Origin: Renibacterium sp.
GTDB taxonomy: Bacteria; Actinomycetota; Actinomycetes; Actinomycetales; Micrococcaceae
Assembly (NCBI GenBank): GCA_017419405.1
Contig: JAFOLH010000003.1
Location: 62,001-126,000, forward strand
Direction: 5' to 3'
DNA: 64,000 bases
Both the position numbers and the translations under genes were made by a program. Under the pieces are notes generated by a model. It had not been told where the DNA came from, ran no database searches, and saw only the letters and a list, made by a program, of their open reading frames with translations. Below, piece after piece: positions 16,532 to 25,303 of this stretch (position 1 is its first letter; every line of letters begins with the position of its first letter).

Positions 16532-17718
16532 GTCCGCTCCAACAGCAAAGCCGTACCCTGGCCGACGCCGACGCACATCGTCGCCAAACCCAGTGCGGCG
16601 TTTTCCCGTTCCATCCGGCCCAGCAAAGTGATCGCGATCCGGGCGCCGGAGGAACCGAGCGGATGCCCCAAGGCAATGGCGCCGCCGTCGGCATTGACGA
16701 TCTCCGGGTCCAGGCCCAAGCGCTGGATGCTGGCCAGTGACTGCGTGGCGAACGCTTCGTTGAGCTCCACCGCACCGATCTGGGACAGCCCGACGCCGGT
16801 CCGCGCCAAGATCTTCTCGGTGGCCGGCACTGGGCCGAGCCCCATGATCGCCGGCTCCAGGGCCGCTGCGACGCCATCGACCACCCGGGCTCTGGGCTTC
16901 AACCCGAAGCGCTGCAGCGCTGTCTCGGAAACCACCAGCACGGCCGAGGCCCCGTCGTTCAGCGGGGAGGCATTCCCGGCAGTGACCACGCCGCCCGGCC
17001 GGACGACTGGACGCAGTGCCGCCAGCGAGGCCAATGAAGTATCCCGGCGCGGTCCTTCGTCTGCAGTGACCAGCACCGTGGATTTGCCCGCCGCTGCCTC
17101 CACCGGGACGATTTCCGCCTCGAATCGCCCGGCATCGACGGCAGCGACGGCCCGCTGGTGCGAACGCAGGGCGAAGGCATCGGCGGCCTCGCGCGTGATG
17201 CCGTCCAATGCGGCGACTTCTTCGGCGGTTTCCGGCATCGAGAAGGTATCCCGTTCGCTGAACCTCGGGTTGCTGAAACGCCAGCCGATCGACGTGTCGA
17301 AGATCTGTCCGGGCCGGGCAAAGGCCTTCTCCGGTTTCGCCATGACCCAGGGCGCCCGGCTCATCGACTCGACTCCGCCGGCGACAACGACGTCGGCGGC
17401 ACCTGCCGCGACCATCTGGGCAGCGAGCGTGATCGCAGACATTCCGGAGGCGCACAATCGGTTCACGGTGATCCCGGGCACGGTATTCGGGAATCCGGCC
17501 AGCAGCAAAGCCATCCGGGCCACGTTCCGGTTGTCCTCCCCGGATTGGTTCGCATTGCCCAGGATCACTTCGTCGACCGCTGCCGGATCAATGCCAGTGC
17601 GTTCCAGCAACCCCGCAAGCACGGTGGCGGCCAGATCGTCGGGGCGCACCGAGGAAAGCGCCCCGCCATAGCGGCCTACCGGAGTCCGCACCCCATCGAC
17701 CAGAAACGCTTGCGCCAT
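16528..17718 (-). CDS. Thiolase (probable 3-oxoadipyl-CoA thiolase)
   Basis: Cleaves a 3-oxoacyl-CoA with CoA; in this operon probably the last phenylacetate step, giving succinyl-CoA and acetyl-CoA (PaaJ/PcaF role). About 396 residues. Nucleophilic Cys in NRLCASGMSAI (about residue 88), VELNEAFA, GGAIALGHPLGSSGARI (catalytic His) and the C-terminal CVGVGQG are all present. The ATG at 17718 was chosen because GGAG lies 5 nt before it; a GTG two codons upstream is too close. First gene of the operon, behind a PaaR-like dyad. Confidence 0.93.
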   Translation of the reverse strand: MAQAFLVDGVRTPVGRYGGALSSVRPDDLAATVLAGLLERTGIDPAAVDEVILGNANQSGEDNRNVARMALLLAGFPNTVPGITVNRLCASGMSAITLAAQMVAAGAADVVVAGGVESMSRAPWVMAKPEKAFARPGQIFDTSIGWRFSNPRFSERDTFSMPETAEEVAALDGITREAADAFALRSHQRAVAAVDAGRFEAEIVPVEAAAGKSTVLVTADEGPRRDTSLASLAALRPVVRPGGVVTAGNASPLNDGASAVLVVSETALQRFGLKPRARVVDGVAAALEPAIMGLGPVPATEKILARTGVGLSQIGAVELNEAFATQSLASIQRLGLDPEIVNADGGAIALGHPLGSSGARIAITLLGRMERENAALGLATMCVGVGQGTALLLERT

Positions 17719-17750
17719 TGCCACTCCTCAACGCTGAAGACCGTCAGTCA

Positions 17751-17774
17751 ATTACTGACCAATCGTTCACTAAT
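17751..17774. promoter_or_regulatory. PaaR-like operator upstream of the thiolase operon
   Basis: Imperfect 24-bp dyad: ATTACTGACC and GTTCACTAAT around AATC, pairing at 8 of 10 positions. Read on the minus strand it shares GTGAACGATTGGTCAGTAA with the elements before paaI and paaZ. It lies about 33 bp before the thiolase start. Confidence 0.75.
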
Positions 17775-17842
17775 TGCCTCCAGCATTCCACAGCGCCGCG
17801 AGTGCGGTCAATCACCGCTGCGGCACCGCGTATGTTGGAAAC

Positions 17843-18559
17843 ATGCCTGCCGCGAACCGTCCCCTGCAACGATTCCGGGTCCTCGACTTGGTGGTCGCAG
17901 GGCTTTTCCTGGGCAGCCTGCTGCTTTTCAGTTCTGCGGCGATCACCGTCGACGGCGCCCTCTCGGAGTGGTTGCTGAGCATCCTGCACCGCCCGGAAGC
18001 GGTCAATCTCGCGGTGAATCTGGCGCTTTCCAGCTGCCTCTTCATCCTCGCACTGATCGCGGCCTGGCCGACCCTGCAGCGGGACAGCCTGCTCTACCGG
18101 CGTCGGCCGCTCCTGGCTTTCGGCATCGTCCCCTTGGCCTTGGTGGCGATGCTCATCAGCACTGCGGTGCTGGTACTCGCCGCCGGCGGCCCCGCCGGGT
18201 CGGTGAACCAAAGCGGGCTGGAATCGATGATGCGGGTACTGCCTCCGGCCGCCGTCGTCCCGTTGCTGGTGGTCACCGGCCCCTTCGTCGAGGAATTCGT
18301 CTTCCGGCATCTGCTGATCGGCAAACTCAGCCGATACCTGAACGTCTGGATCTGCGCAGCGATTTCGCTCTTCGCCTTCGCTTTGCTGCACCTGGCCGGC
18401 AAGGAAGCCATCACTTTCCCCGCGCTGGCGCCCTACCTGGGTCTGGGTTTGGTGCTGGTGCTGGTCTATGTGCTCTGCGGCCGGAACCTGCTCCTGGTTT
18501 ACTCATTGCATCTGGCCAAGAACCTGCTCGCCCTGCTGGTCTTCTATTCGATGCTCTGA
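17843..18559 (+). CDS. CPBP family intramembrane metalloprotease
   Basis: Polytopic membrane protein of about 238 residues with several hydrophobic helices. It has the CPBP (Abi/CAAX-like) signature EEFVFR in GPFVEEFVFRHLL and the second motif FALLHLAG, plus HLAKN near the C-terminus, which supply the Glu and His metal-site residues. Leaderless start: TATGTT (17831-17836) is 6 nt before the ATG at 17843. Its 3' end overlaps the convergent ABC-F gene by 57 bp. Substrate unknown. Confidence 0.85.
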   Translation: MPAANRPLQRFRVLDLVVAGLFLGSLLLFSSAAITVDGALSEWLLSILHRPEAVNLAVNLALSSCLFILALIAAWPTLQRDSLLYRRRPLLAFGIVPLALVAMLISTAVLVLAAGGPAGSVNQSGLESMMRVLPPAAVVPLLVVTGPFVEEFVFRHLLIGKLSRYLNVWICAAISLFAFALLHLAGKEAITFPALAPYLGLGLVLVLVYVLCGRNLLLVYSLHLAKNLLALLVFYSML

Positions 18560-20248
18560 CTGAGCTGCCCGGGACTCGGCAACTCGGCCCTGCGACATCG
18601 CCAACTCCCGGGAACCGGGCAAGCTCCCAAACCATCGCCGGAAGTCGCGGTCGTGGCTGACCGCGAGCAGAGCGCCCTCGAACTGGCCGAAGAGCTCTTG
18701 GAGCTCATCGACGAGTTGCGGGGCGAAGTGGTTGGTCGGTTCATCGAGCAAAAGCACGTCGTGCCCAGCCGACAGCAGGCGCGCCAAGGCCAACCGCCGG
18801 TATTGGCCCACGGACAAGGTTCCCACCGGCAGGGCGAAATCCGCGCTGCGGAACAACCCCAGGCGCAAAAGCATTTCGGCGTGCTCATCGATGTCGCCGA
18901 CCCGGCCGGCCGCGTAGGCCGGCAACAGGCGCTGGTTCGGCCGCCCCGGCAGCGGAAGTTCCTGGGGCAGGTACCCGATGTTGCCACGACGCCGCACCTC
19001 GCCCTGCACCGCCACCTGGCCGGCGCCGGCCAGCGCATGCAACAAAGTGCTCTTTCCCGCACCGTTCGGCCCGGTGACCAGCAGCTTCGCATCGGCCGCC
19101 ACCGACAAGTCCAGCCGGTCCAGCCGGCCGGGAACCCGCAGCCCCCGCGCCTCGAGCACGGCGCCGGCAGTGCTCGGTGCACCCAGCTGCGCGGCGAGCC
19201 GCAGAGGCTCCGGCGGGCGGTCGATCGGGTTGGCTTCCAACCGGCGCAATCGTTCCCGGGCATTGCGGATCTGCGAGCTGACCGCAGCCTCGACCAAACC
19301 GGTGTGCCGGTCGAAAGCCATTTTGTTCTTGTCCTTGATCCGGCCGTAGGCAACCCGGCCCTCGACCCCCGCGGCTTTCTGCCGTTCCCGGGCGATCGAG
19401 CTCAACCATTGCTGGTATGCCTGTTCCCAGCGGGCCCGTTCAGCGCGTTTTTCGGACAGATAACCGGTATAGCCATTGCCGTACCGGCGGAGCTCGGCAC
19501 GGTCGGCGTCGACCTCGAGCACGGTTTGCGCAATCCGCCGGAGCAAAACCCGGTCGTGCGAAACCACGACCACCGTGCCGCGGTGTCCGGCCAAACGGCC
19601 TTCCAACCAATCCAAGCCGGCGGCGTCCAAGTGATTGGTCGGTTCGTCCAGCAGCAAAACCGGAGCCGGATCCGCCAACAGGCAGGCCAAGGCCAACCGT
19701 TCCGCCTCACCGCCGGAGAGGCTGGACACCTTGCGGCCCCGGACGATCCGGCCCAGGCCCAAGCGGTCCATCGCCGCATCCAGCAAAGCCTCAGCACGGT
19801 AACCGGCGCGCAGCGCGAAGCGGGTGGCCAACTCGTCGTAACGGTCGACCGTCTCCGGATCGGCCGCCGCGAGCTGCGCCTCGAGGACGTGCAGCTCGGC
19901 TTCCATCGCCCGCACCTCGGACAAGGCCGCGTCAAGCGCCGTCTGCACCGTGCTGCCTTCCGGCCAGCGGTGTTGCTGCGCCAGATATCCCGCCGCAGTA
20001 GCGGGCTGCACCTGCCCGGCATCCGGCAACTCCTGCCCGGCGAGCAAGCGCAGCAGCGTTGATTTGCCGGCGCCGTTCTCCCCGATGACGACGACGTGTT
20101 CGCCGGGCGGAATGCTCAAATCCACCGAGTCGAGGAGCAGCCGGTCGCCGTAGCCGTGCGAGACGCCGCGCAGCAGCAGTGGCACCGCTGCCGAAGCAGC
20201 GGCCGGGAGGGTTGGCATGTCGAATCTAACGTGGCGGGAAAACGCCAT
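18503..20248 (-). CDS. ABC-F family ATPase, possible ribosome-protection type
   Basis: Soluble tandem ATPase with no membrane domain. It has two nucleotide-binding domains: first Walker A GENGAGKST (about residues 56-64), signature LSGGEAERLALA and DEPTNHLD; second Walker A GPNGAGKST (about 394), signature LSVGQYRRLALARLL and DEPTNH. The region between them is charged and helical (KRAERARWEQAYQQW). ABC-F proteins act on the ribosome, either in translation control or in resistance to macrolides, lincosamides or pleuromutilins; which applies cannot be told. AGGT precedes the ATG at 20248. Tail overlaps the CPBP gene. Confidence 0.88.
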   Translation of the reverse strand: MAFSRHVRFDMPTLPAAASAAVPLLLRGVSHGYGDRLLLDSVDLSIPPGEHVVVIGENGAGKSTLLRLLAGQELPDAGQVQPATAAGYLAQQHRWPEGSTVQTALDAALSEVRAMEAELHVLEAQLAAADPETVDRYDELATRFALRAGYRAEALLDAAMDRLGLGRIVRGRKVSSLSGGEAERLALACLLADPAPVLLLDEPTNHLDAAGLDWLEGRLAGHRGTVVVVSHDRVLLRRIAQTVLEVDADRAELRRYGNGYTGYLSEKRAERARWEQAYQQWLSSIARERQKAAGVEGRVAYGRIKDKNKMAFDRHTGLVEAAVSSQIRNARERLRRLEANPIDRPPEPLRLAAQLGAPSTAGAVLEARGLRVPGRLDRLDLSVAADAKLLVTGPNGAGKSTLLHALAGAGQVAVQGEVRRRGNIGYLPQELPLPGRPNQRLLPAYAAGRVGDIDEHAEMLLRLGLFRSADFALPVGTLSVGQYRRLALARLLSAGHDVLLLDEPTNHFAPQLVDELQELFGQFEGALLAVSHDRDFRRWFGSLPGSRELAMSQGRVAESRAAQSEHRIEDQQGEQVLGQMQ

Positions 20249-20343
20249 AGTGGACCTCGCAATCGAACGTGGGTAGACGTTTCGGGTGGATTGCGCTCAG
20301 TTGTCCATGTTTCAACGGTAGCAGCGTCCTTTACGATTGGTCC

Positions 20344-21165
20344 ATGCCCGGCGCTATCGAGCGATTGACCAGCACCCAGGGGATCATCGGCCCACGGGTT
20401 CGAAACGCCTTGCCGCAGCGGCAGCTCCCGGACCGGAGCGAGCTGGACGACGTCGTCGAACATTTCTGGCAGACCAGCTGGGACTTTCCACCGGGTCGGC
20501 CGCAAACGACCGAGACGCTGCCTTTCCCCTGCCAGCATCTGACCTTCGAAAGGCTGGACGGTGTGTGCAGCATCCGGATCACCGGGCTTTATCGGCGGGT
20601 CTGGCAACGCGAACTGTCCGGCGAAGGGGAAGTCTTCGGGATCAAGTTCCGGCCCGCGGGATTCCATGCAGCCTTGGGCCTGGCCCCGGGCGAGTTCACG
20701 GATCGCACGGCGGACGGAGCCGGAATCCCGGGAATCGCAGATCTGGCAGCGCGGATTTGGCACAGCGACGAATTCGCCGAACGCTGCCAGGCAGCCCAGG
20801 ATTGGCTCTCGCCTCGGGCCCGGCCCACCGACCGCACCCGGCTCGCAAATCGCATGGTGCAGGCGATGCAAGGAAACCCGGCACTGCGCGTCGGAGCCGA
20901 TCTGGAACGGCTCTTCGCGATCAGCACGCGCAGTGCCAATCGGCTGCTCACCGAGCAGGTGGGCCTGGGCAGCAAATGGATCCTCTCCCGCGCCCGGCTG
21001 CAATCGGCCGCGGAACACTTGGCCGCCCGGCCGCAGTGCACCTTGGCAGAGTTGGCTGCCGAGGCGGGGTACGCGGACCAAGCGCACTTTTCCCGTGATT
21101 TCGCCCGGGTGCTGGGCCGGCCGCCGAACAGCTACCGGAAAGAACTCACTGCCGTCGAGGACTGA
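20344..21165 (+). CDS. AraC family transcriptional regulator
   Basis: About 273 residues. The C-terminal AraC-type double HTH is clear: LFAISTRSANRLLTEQVGLG, then LAELAAEAGYADQAHFSRDFARVLGRPPNSYRK. The N-terminal half resembles the DUF6597-type sensory domain of such regulators (SWDFPPGRPQTTETLPFPCQ, FGIKFRPAGFHAAL). Leaderless start: TACGAT (20332-20337) lies 6 nt before the ATG at 20344, so an earlier in-frame start is not used. Divergent from the ABC-F gene, with 95 bp between. A role in its control is possible but not shown. Confidence 0.88.
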   Translation: MPGAIERLTSTQGIIGPRVRNALPQRQLPDRSELDDVVEHFWQTSWDFPPGRPQTTETLPFPCQHLTFERLDGVCSIRITGLYRRVWQRELSGEGEVFGIKFRPAGFHAALGLAPGEFTDRTADGAGIPGIADLAARIWHSDEFAERCQAAQDWLSPRARPTDRTRLANRMVQAMQGNPALRVGADLERLFAISTRSANRLLTEQVGLGSKWILSRARLQSAAEHLAARPQCTLAELAAEAGYADQAHFSRDFARVLGRPPNSYRKELTAVED

Positions 21166-21217
21166 AGCTGTCCGCGATATCCTGTCGCCCCGGAGTTCTG
21201 CGGCGTAGCGTTTGGCC

Positions 21218-21655
21218 ATGACTTATTCAGTCCAAATCGCAGTCGACGCGCAACACCCGCACGACCAAGCAGATTGGTGGGCGGAAACTCTCGGTTGGCA
21301 GGTCGAGCCGTCGAACGAGGAGTTCATCCGCTCGATGATCGCTCAGGGCTTCGCCACTGAGGATCAAACCGCTTTGCATCGGGGCGTTCTGGTGTGGAAG
21401 GACGGCGCGGCCATCCGCAAACCCGGCGATGCGGGGCCGAACCCGGCCGAACGGATGCTGTTCCAGACCGCACCCGAAGCCAAGCAGGTCAAAAACCGGG
21501 TTCATCTGGATATCAGGTTGGCCGGAGACGACAAAGACGCAGTCCGCGCCCAGCTGGAAGCCCGGGGCGCGAGCTTCCTCTGGGCAGCCAGCCAGGGGCC
21601 GCACAGCTGGTACACGATGGCCGATCCGGAAGGCAACGAGTTCTGCATCGGATAG
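21218..21655 (+). CDS. VOC (glyoxalase/bleomycin-resistance-like) family protein
   Basis: Single-domain VOC protein of about 145 residues. The beta-alpha-beta-beta-beta repeats are recognisable from VQIAVDAQHPHDQADWWAETLGW, KNRVHLDIRL and the closing YTMADPEGNEFCI, in which His and Glu positions could bind a metal. Substrate unknown; such proteins include dioxygenases, isomerases and drug-binding proteins. Leaderless start with TAGCGT (21206-21211) 6 nt before the ATG at 21218. Same strand as, and 52 bp behind, the AraC gene. Confidence 0.85.
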   Translation: MTYSVQIAVDAQHPHDQADWWAETLGWQVEPSNEEFIRSMIAQGFATEDQTALHRGVLVWKDGAAIRKPGDAGPNPAERMLFQTAPEAKQVKNRVHLDIRLAGDDKDAVRAQLEARGASFLWAASQGPHSWYTMADPEGNEFCIG

Positions 21656-21716
21656 TCCGGGCTCGCCCAGGCCGGGCTTAAGCCATAAGCGTGGCGAATC
21701 CGTCCATCCGGTCTGA

Positions 21717-21784
21717 GCGCCACTTGGGTGCAGTTGAACAGGGTTGATCGGGGTCTGACCCTGCTCAACTGCACCCAAGTGGCG
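21717..21784. repeat. Large intergenic inverted repeat
   Basis: Arms of about 27 bp (beginning GCGCCACTTGGGTGCAGTTG and its complement) with one mismatch, around a 14-nt loop. It lies 60 bp after the VOC stop and 40 bp before menB. There is no T-run. The core CACTTGGGTGCA resembles CACTTGGTGCG in the hairpin at 48615. Confidence 0.85.
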
Positions 21785-21825
21785 CGAAACGTCGGCGCGG
21801 GCTTTCCGATCAGTAAACTGGCGGG

Positions 21826-22761
21826 GTGAGCGAATCAAGCACCGAATCAGTCTCGGACATCTTCGATCCCAGCCGTTGGCGCGCAGTCAGCGGCTTCGAC
21901 GACTTCCAAGACCTGACCTACCACCGGCAACACGAAAACGGCGTCGACCTGCCCACCGTGCGGATCGCCTTCGACCGGCCCGAAGTACGCAACGCTTTCC
22001 GGCCGGGAACCGTGGACGAGCTCTACCGGGCTTTGGACCACGCCCGGATGACGCCCGACGTGGCCACTGTGCTGCTCACCGGCAACGGTCCCAGCCCGAA
22101 AGACGGCGGACATTCCTTCTGCTCCGGCGGCGACCAGCGGATCCGGGGCCGGGACGGCTACCGCTATGCCGAAGGCGAGACCCAGGAAACCATCGACCCG
22201 GCGCGCGCCGGCCGGCTGCACATCCTGGAAGTGCAACGCCTGATCCGCACCATGCCCAAAGTGGTGATCGCCGTGGTCAACGGTTGGGCGGCCGGCGGCG
22301 GCCACTCGCTGCACGTGGTCGCGGATCTCAGCATCGCGTCCAAAGAGCACGGCAAGTTCAAACAGACCGACGCCACGGTGGGGAGTTTCGACGCCGGTTA
22401 CGGTTCCGCGCTGCTGGCCCGGCAGATCGGCCAAAAGCGCGCCCGCGAGATCTTCTTCCTGGCCCGCGAGTACTCGGCGGACGAGATGGTTGCAATGGGT
22501 GCGGTCAACGAAGCAGTGCCGCATGCCGAGCTGGAAAATGTCGCCCTGGACTACGCTGCGGACATTGCCAGGCAGTCGCCGCAAGCCATCCGGATGCTCA
22601 AATTCGCGTTCAACCTGGCCGATGACGGCCTAGCCGGGCAGCAAGTCTTCGCCGGTGAGGCGACCCGGCTGGCCTATATGACCGACGAAGCGGTGGAAGG
22701 CCGGGATGCGTTCTTGCAGAAGCGCGATCCGGACTGGCAGAACTTCCCGTACTACTTCTGA
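21826..22761 (+). CDS. menB: 1,4-dihydroxy-2-naphthoyl-CoA synthase
   Basis: Crotonase-fold enzyme that closes the second ring in menaquinone synthesis. The 311 residues carry NAFRPGTVDELYRALDHAR, the MenB-specific PSPKDGGHSFCSGGDQRIRGRDGY (about residues 88-111), VVNGWAAGGGHSLHVVADLSIAS and KQTDATVGSFDAGYGSALLARQIG. The GTG start at 21826 is leaderless: TAAACT (21814-21819) is 6 nt upstream. First gene of menB-menE-menA. Confidence 0.96.
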   Translation: MSESSTESVSDIFDPSRWRAVSGFDDFQDLTYHRQHENGVDLPTVRIAFDRPEVRNAFRPGTVDELYRALDHARMTPDVATVLLTGNGPSPKDGGHSFCSGGDQRIRGRDGYRYAEGETQETIDPARAGRLHILEVQRLIRTMPKVVIAVVNGWAAGGGHSLHVVADLSIASKEHGKFKQTDATVGSFDAGYGSALLARQIGQKRAREIFFLAREYSADEMVAMGAVNEAVPHAELENVALDYAADIARQSPQAIRMLKFAFNLADDGLAGQQVFAGEATRLAYMTDEAVEGRDAFLQKRDPDWQNFPYYF

Positions 22762-22770
22762 GGCCCACCC

Positions 22771-23907
22771 GTGAACCCCGACGAATTGCTCAAGGCGCTC
22801 GCCGCCGCGCTGGCCGGTGAAGGCCGCGCGGTCAGCCTCAGCCCGGACCGCGTGGAACTGATCGACGCCGAATCCGCCGGGGCTCCGGAAGGCACCGCCG
22901 TGGTGGTCGGCACCTCAGGGTCCACCGGTCGGCCCAAACGGACCATGCTCGGCGTCGACGCCCTGGCTGCCTCCAGCATGGGCACTGCGGTCGCGCTGCG
23001 CGGTGAAGGGCAATGGCTCTTGGCCTTGCCCACGTTCTACGTGGCCGGAGTCCAAGTCCTGGTCCGCTCGCTTTTCGCCGGGACCCGGCCCGAAGTGATG
23101 CGGGGCCCCTTCAGCCCGGAAGCCTTCACCGCCGCAGCGCAGGAGATGACCGATCCCTTCCGCCTCACCTCCTTGGTCCCCACCCAGTTGCAGCGCCTCA
23201 TCGACGCCCCGGAGTCGCTCTCCGCACTCCGGAGGTTCAATGCGATCCTGCTCGGCGGCGCCCCGGCGGGCGAGCAGCTGTTGCACCGGGCGCTGGACCT
23301 CGGACTCAATGTGGTCACCACCTACGGCAGCGCGGAAACCTGCGGGGGCTGCGTTTACGACGGCGAACCGCTGGACGGCGTGGATGTCGCGGTCGACGAC
23401 GGCCGGATCCTGCTCGGCGGCGAGGTCCTGGCCGCCGGCTATCTCGGCGATCCGCAGCGCAGCGCAGCGACGTTCCGCGAACTCAACGGAAAACGCTGGT
23501 ACCGGACCGAGGATTTGGGCGAGTTCGACGAGGCCGGCCGGCTCCGGGTGATCGGCCGCGCCGATGATGTGCTCATCACCGGCGGGCTCAAGGTCTCCGC
23601 CGCAACGCTGGCCGGGCAGCTGCAACAGCTCTCCGGGGTCCGCGACGCCTTCGTCACCGGGGTGGCGGATCCGGAGTGGGGGCAACGGGTGCTTGCCGCG
23701 GTATTGCTCGATCCTGGCAGCGAACTCGGCGAACCCAGGCTGCGTGCGGCCGCGAAAGAGTTGCTGGCCCCGCACGAGGTGCCCAAGCGGTTCTTGGTCC
23801 TGCCGGAATTCCCGTACCTGCCGCAGGGCAAAATCGACCGGCGGGCGCTCATCGAACGGTTGCGCGCGGCGGATTCGGACGATCTCGGGGAGAATGGTCA
23901 ACGTTGA
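22771..23907 (+). CDS. menE: o-Succinylbenzoate-CoA ligase
   Basis: AMP-forming ligase that makes o-succinylbenzoyl-CoA for MenB. Short (378-residue) actinobacterial MenE: VVVGTSGSTGRPKRTML (about residues 45-61), the core VTTYGSAETCGGCVYDG and the C-terminal hinge RVIGRADDVLITGGLKVS, ending with the catalytic lysine in PYLPQGKIDRRAL. Starts with GTG 9 bp after the menB stop; its 3' end overlaps nothing, and menA follows 26 bp later. Confidence 0.93.
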   Translation: MNPDELLKALAAALAGEGRAVSLSPDRVELIDAESAGAPEGTAVVVGTSGSTGRPKRTMLGVDALAASSMGTAVALRGEGQWLLALPTFYVAGVQVLVRSLFAGTRPEVMRGPFSPEAFTAAAQEMTDPFRLTSLVPTQLQRLIDAPESLSALRRFNAILLGGAPAGEQLLHRALDLGLNVVTTYGSAETCGGCVYDGEPLDGVDVAVDDGRILLGGEVLAAGYLGDPQRSAATFRELNGKRWYRTEDLGEFDEAGRLRVIGRADDVLITGGLKVSAATLAGQLQQLSGVRDAFVTGVADPEWGQRVLAAVLLDPGSELGEPRLRAAAKELLAPHEVPKRFLVLPEFPYLPQGKIDRRALIERLRAADSDDLGENGQR

Positions 23908-23933
23908 ACGAAAATTCCGTGGAAAGGACCCCT

Positions 23934-24833
23934 GTGGCCAGCCCTGCCCGTCGACCAACCGTGAGCCAGTGGATCCAAGGCGCCCGGTTGCGCACCCTGC
24001 CGATGGCGATAGCACCGGTGATCATCGGCTCGGCCGCCGCTTACCTGATGGGCAGCTTCAGCCTGTTGAACGCGTTGCTCGCCGCGGTGGTAGCGCTGTT
24101 CCTGCAAATCGGGGTCAATTACGCCAATGACTATTCGGACGGTGTGCGCGGCACCGACGACGTACGGGTGGGGCCCTTGCGTCTGGTGGGTTCCGGCACG
24201 GCGTCGCCGAGGCAGGTGAAGTTCGCGGCTTTCGCCACCTTCGGCGTCGCGATGCTGGCCGGCCTGCTCCTGGTGGTGATTTCGCAATCCTGGTGGTTGC
24301 TCCTGGTCGGAGCTGGATGCATCCTCGCGGCCTGGGGTTATACCGGTGGGAAAAATCCCTACGGCTACCTGGGTCTGGGCGACCTCTTCGTCTTCGTCTT
24401 CTTCGGCCTGGTCGCCACCCTGGGCACCACCTACACGCAGAGCGGCAGGATCAGCTGGGAAGCCGTGATCGGCGCGGTCAGCACCGGGTTGATTGCGACG
24501 GCGCTCCTGATGGCCAACAACGTCCGGGACATCCCCACCGACTCCCAGGTCGGCAAACGCACGCTTGCCGTCCGTTTGGGCGACCGGAATGCCCGGCGCG
24601 CTTATGTGGTGATGCTCGCGGTCGCGATCCTGTTGCCGTTGGTCCTGGTCGCAGCACACCCTTGGCTGCTGATCGTGCTGCTGCTGGTCCCGGCGATCCT
24701 GCTGCCAAGCTGGATCATGCTTTCCGGGAAAACCCGCAAAGCCCTGATCCCGGTGCTGCAGCAGACCGGTCTGATCAACCTCGGATTCAGCGTGCTCTAC
24801 GCTGTGGCGTTGGTCTTGGCCAAAAGCTTCTGA
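23934..24833 (+). CDS. menA: 1,4-dihydroxy-2-naphthoate polyprenyltransferase
   Basis: Integral membrane UbiA-family prenyltransferase that attaches the isoprenoid chain in menaquinone synthesis. About 299 residues, eight or nine hydrophobic helices. The first Asp-rich motif is NYANDYSDGVRGTDD (about residues 63-77), and the second region has ANNVRDIPTDSQVGKRTLAVRLG. The GTG at 23934 was chosen because AAAGGA lies 6 nt before it. A longer frame overlapping menE is spurious. Confidence 0.95.
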   Translation: MASPARRPTVSQWIQGARLRTLPMAIAPVIIGSAAAYLMGSFSLLNALLAAVVALFLQIGVNYANDYSDGVRGTDDVRVGPLRLVGSGTASPRQVKFAAFATFGVAMLAGLLLVVISQSWWLLLVGAGCILAAWGYTGGKNPYGYLGLGDLFVFVFFGLVATLGTTYTQSGRISWEAVIGAVSTGLIATALLMANNVRDIPTDSQVGKRTLAVRLGDRNARRAYVVMLAVAILLPLVLVAAHPWLLIVLLLVPAILLPSWIMLSGKTRKALIPVLQQTGLINLGFSVLYAVALVLAKSF

Positions 24834-24859
24834 GGCTCTGCCGAATCGGCAGTGACGGC

Positions 24860-25210
24860 TCAGTTGGCCAGGAAGTCTTTCGGGATCTGCCCCGCCCGGT
24901 CCGCCGGCTTGGCCGGCTTCTGGGCCGAGTTGATCGTGACCTCGGGGTTCTCCGCGACCAAGGAGTCTTCGATGTCGCCGTCGGTGACTTTGCGCTTGGC
25001 CCGTTCCCGGCGCGCTTCCGGGGAGACCGCGCTGCGCATTGCCGCTGCTGCGGCGTCGCGCTGCGGGCGGAAGAAGAGGTAGGAAATGCAGAACGCGATC
25101 AACGCTGCGGCGATCGCCGAGAAAATGGCACCCAACTGCAAAATCAGGAAGACGATGAAGAGCGGCACGAAGACCGCTACTCGGATGAGGAAGTATTTCC
25201 AGAAAGCCAC
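24860..25210 (-). CDS. DUF4229 domain small membrane protein
   Basis: 116 residues. Two hydrophobic helices at the N-terminus (YFLIRVAVFVPLFIVFLIL and IFSAIAAALIAFCISYLFF, residues about 6-48) are followed by a charged cytoplasmic tail, the DUF4229 arrangement common in actinobacteria. Often found beside menaquinone genes, as here. The GTG start is leaderless, with TAAACT (25222-25217) 6 nt before it. Function unknown. A short hairpin (CTGCCG-AAT-CGGCAG, 24838-24852) lies between it and menA. Confidence 0.85.
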   Translation of the reverse strand: MAFWKYFLIRVAVFVPLFIVFLILQLGAIFSAIAAALIAFCISYLFFRPQRDAAAAAMRSAVSPEARRERAKRKVTDGDIEDSLVAENPEVTINSAQKPAKPADRAGQIPKDFLAN

Positions 25211-25303
25211 GGACCCAGTTTACCCGGCTTCGCTGGGCATCCGCTTTGCAGGTCCGGAACCGCAGCTTTGGCGGCTGCACAGCCAGCGACGATAGACTAG
25301 AGC

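Noticed and set aside
16532-17455. N-terminal extension of the enoyl-CoA hydratase frame
   Set aside because: The extra 300 residues are antisense-like Arg/Gly/Cys-rich sequence overlapping the thiolase gene; the ATG at 16531 with coupling overlap is the true start.
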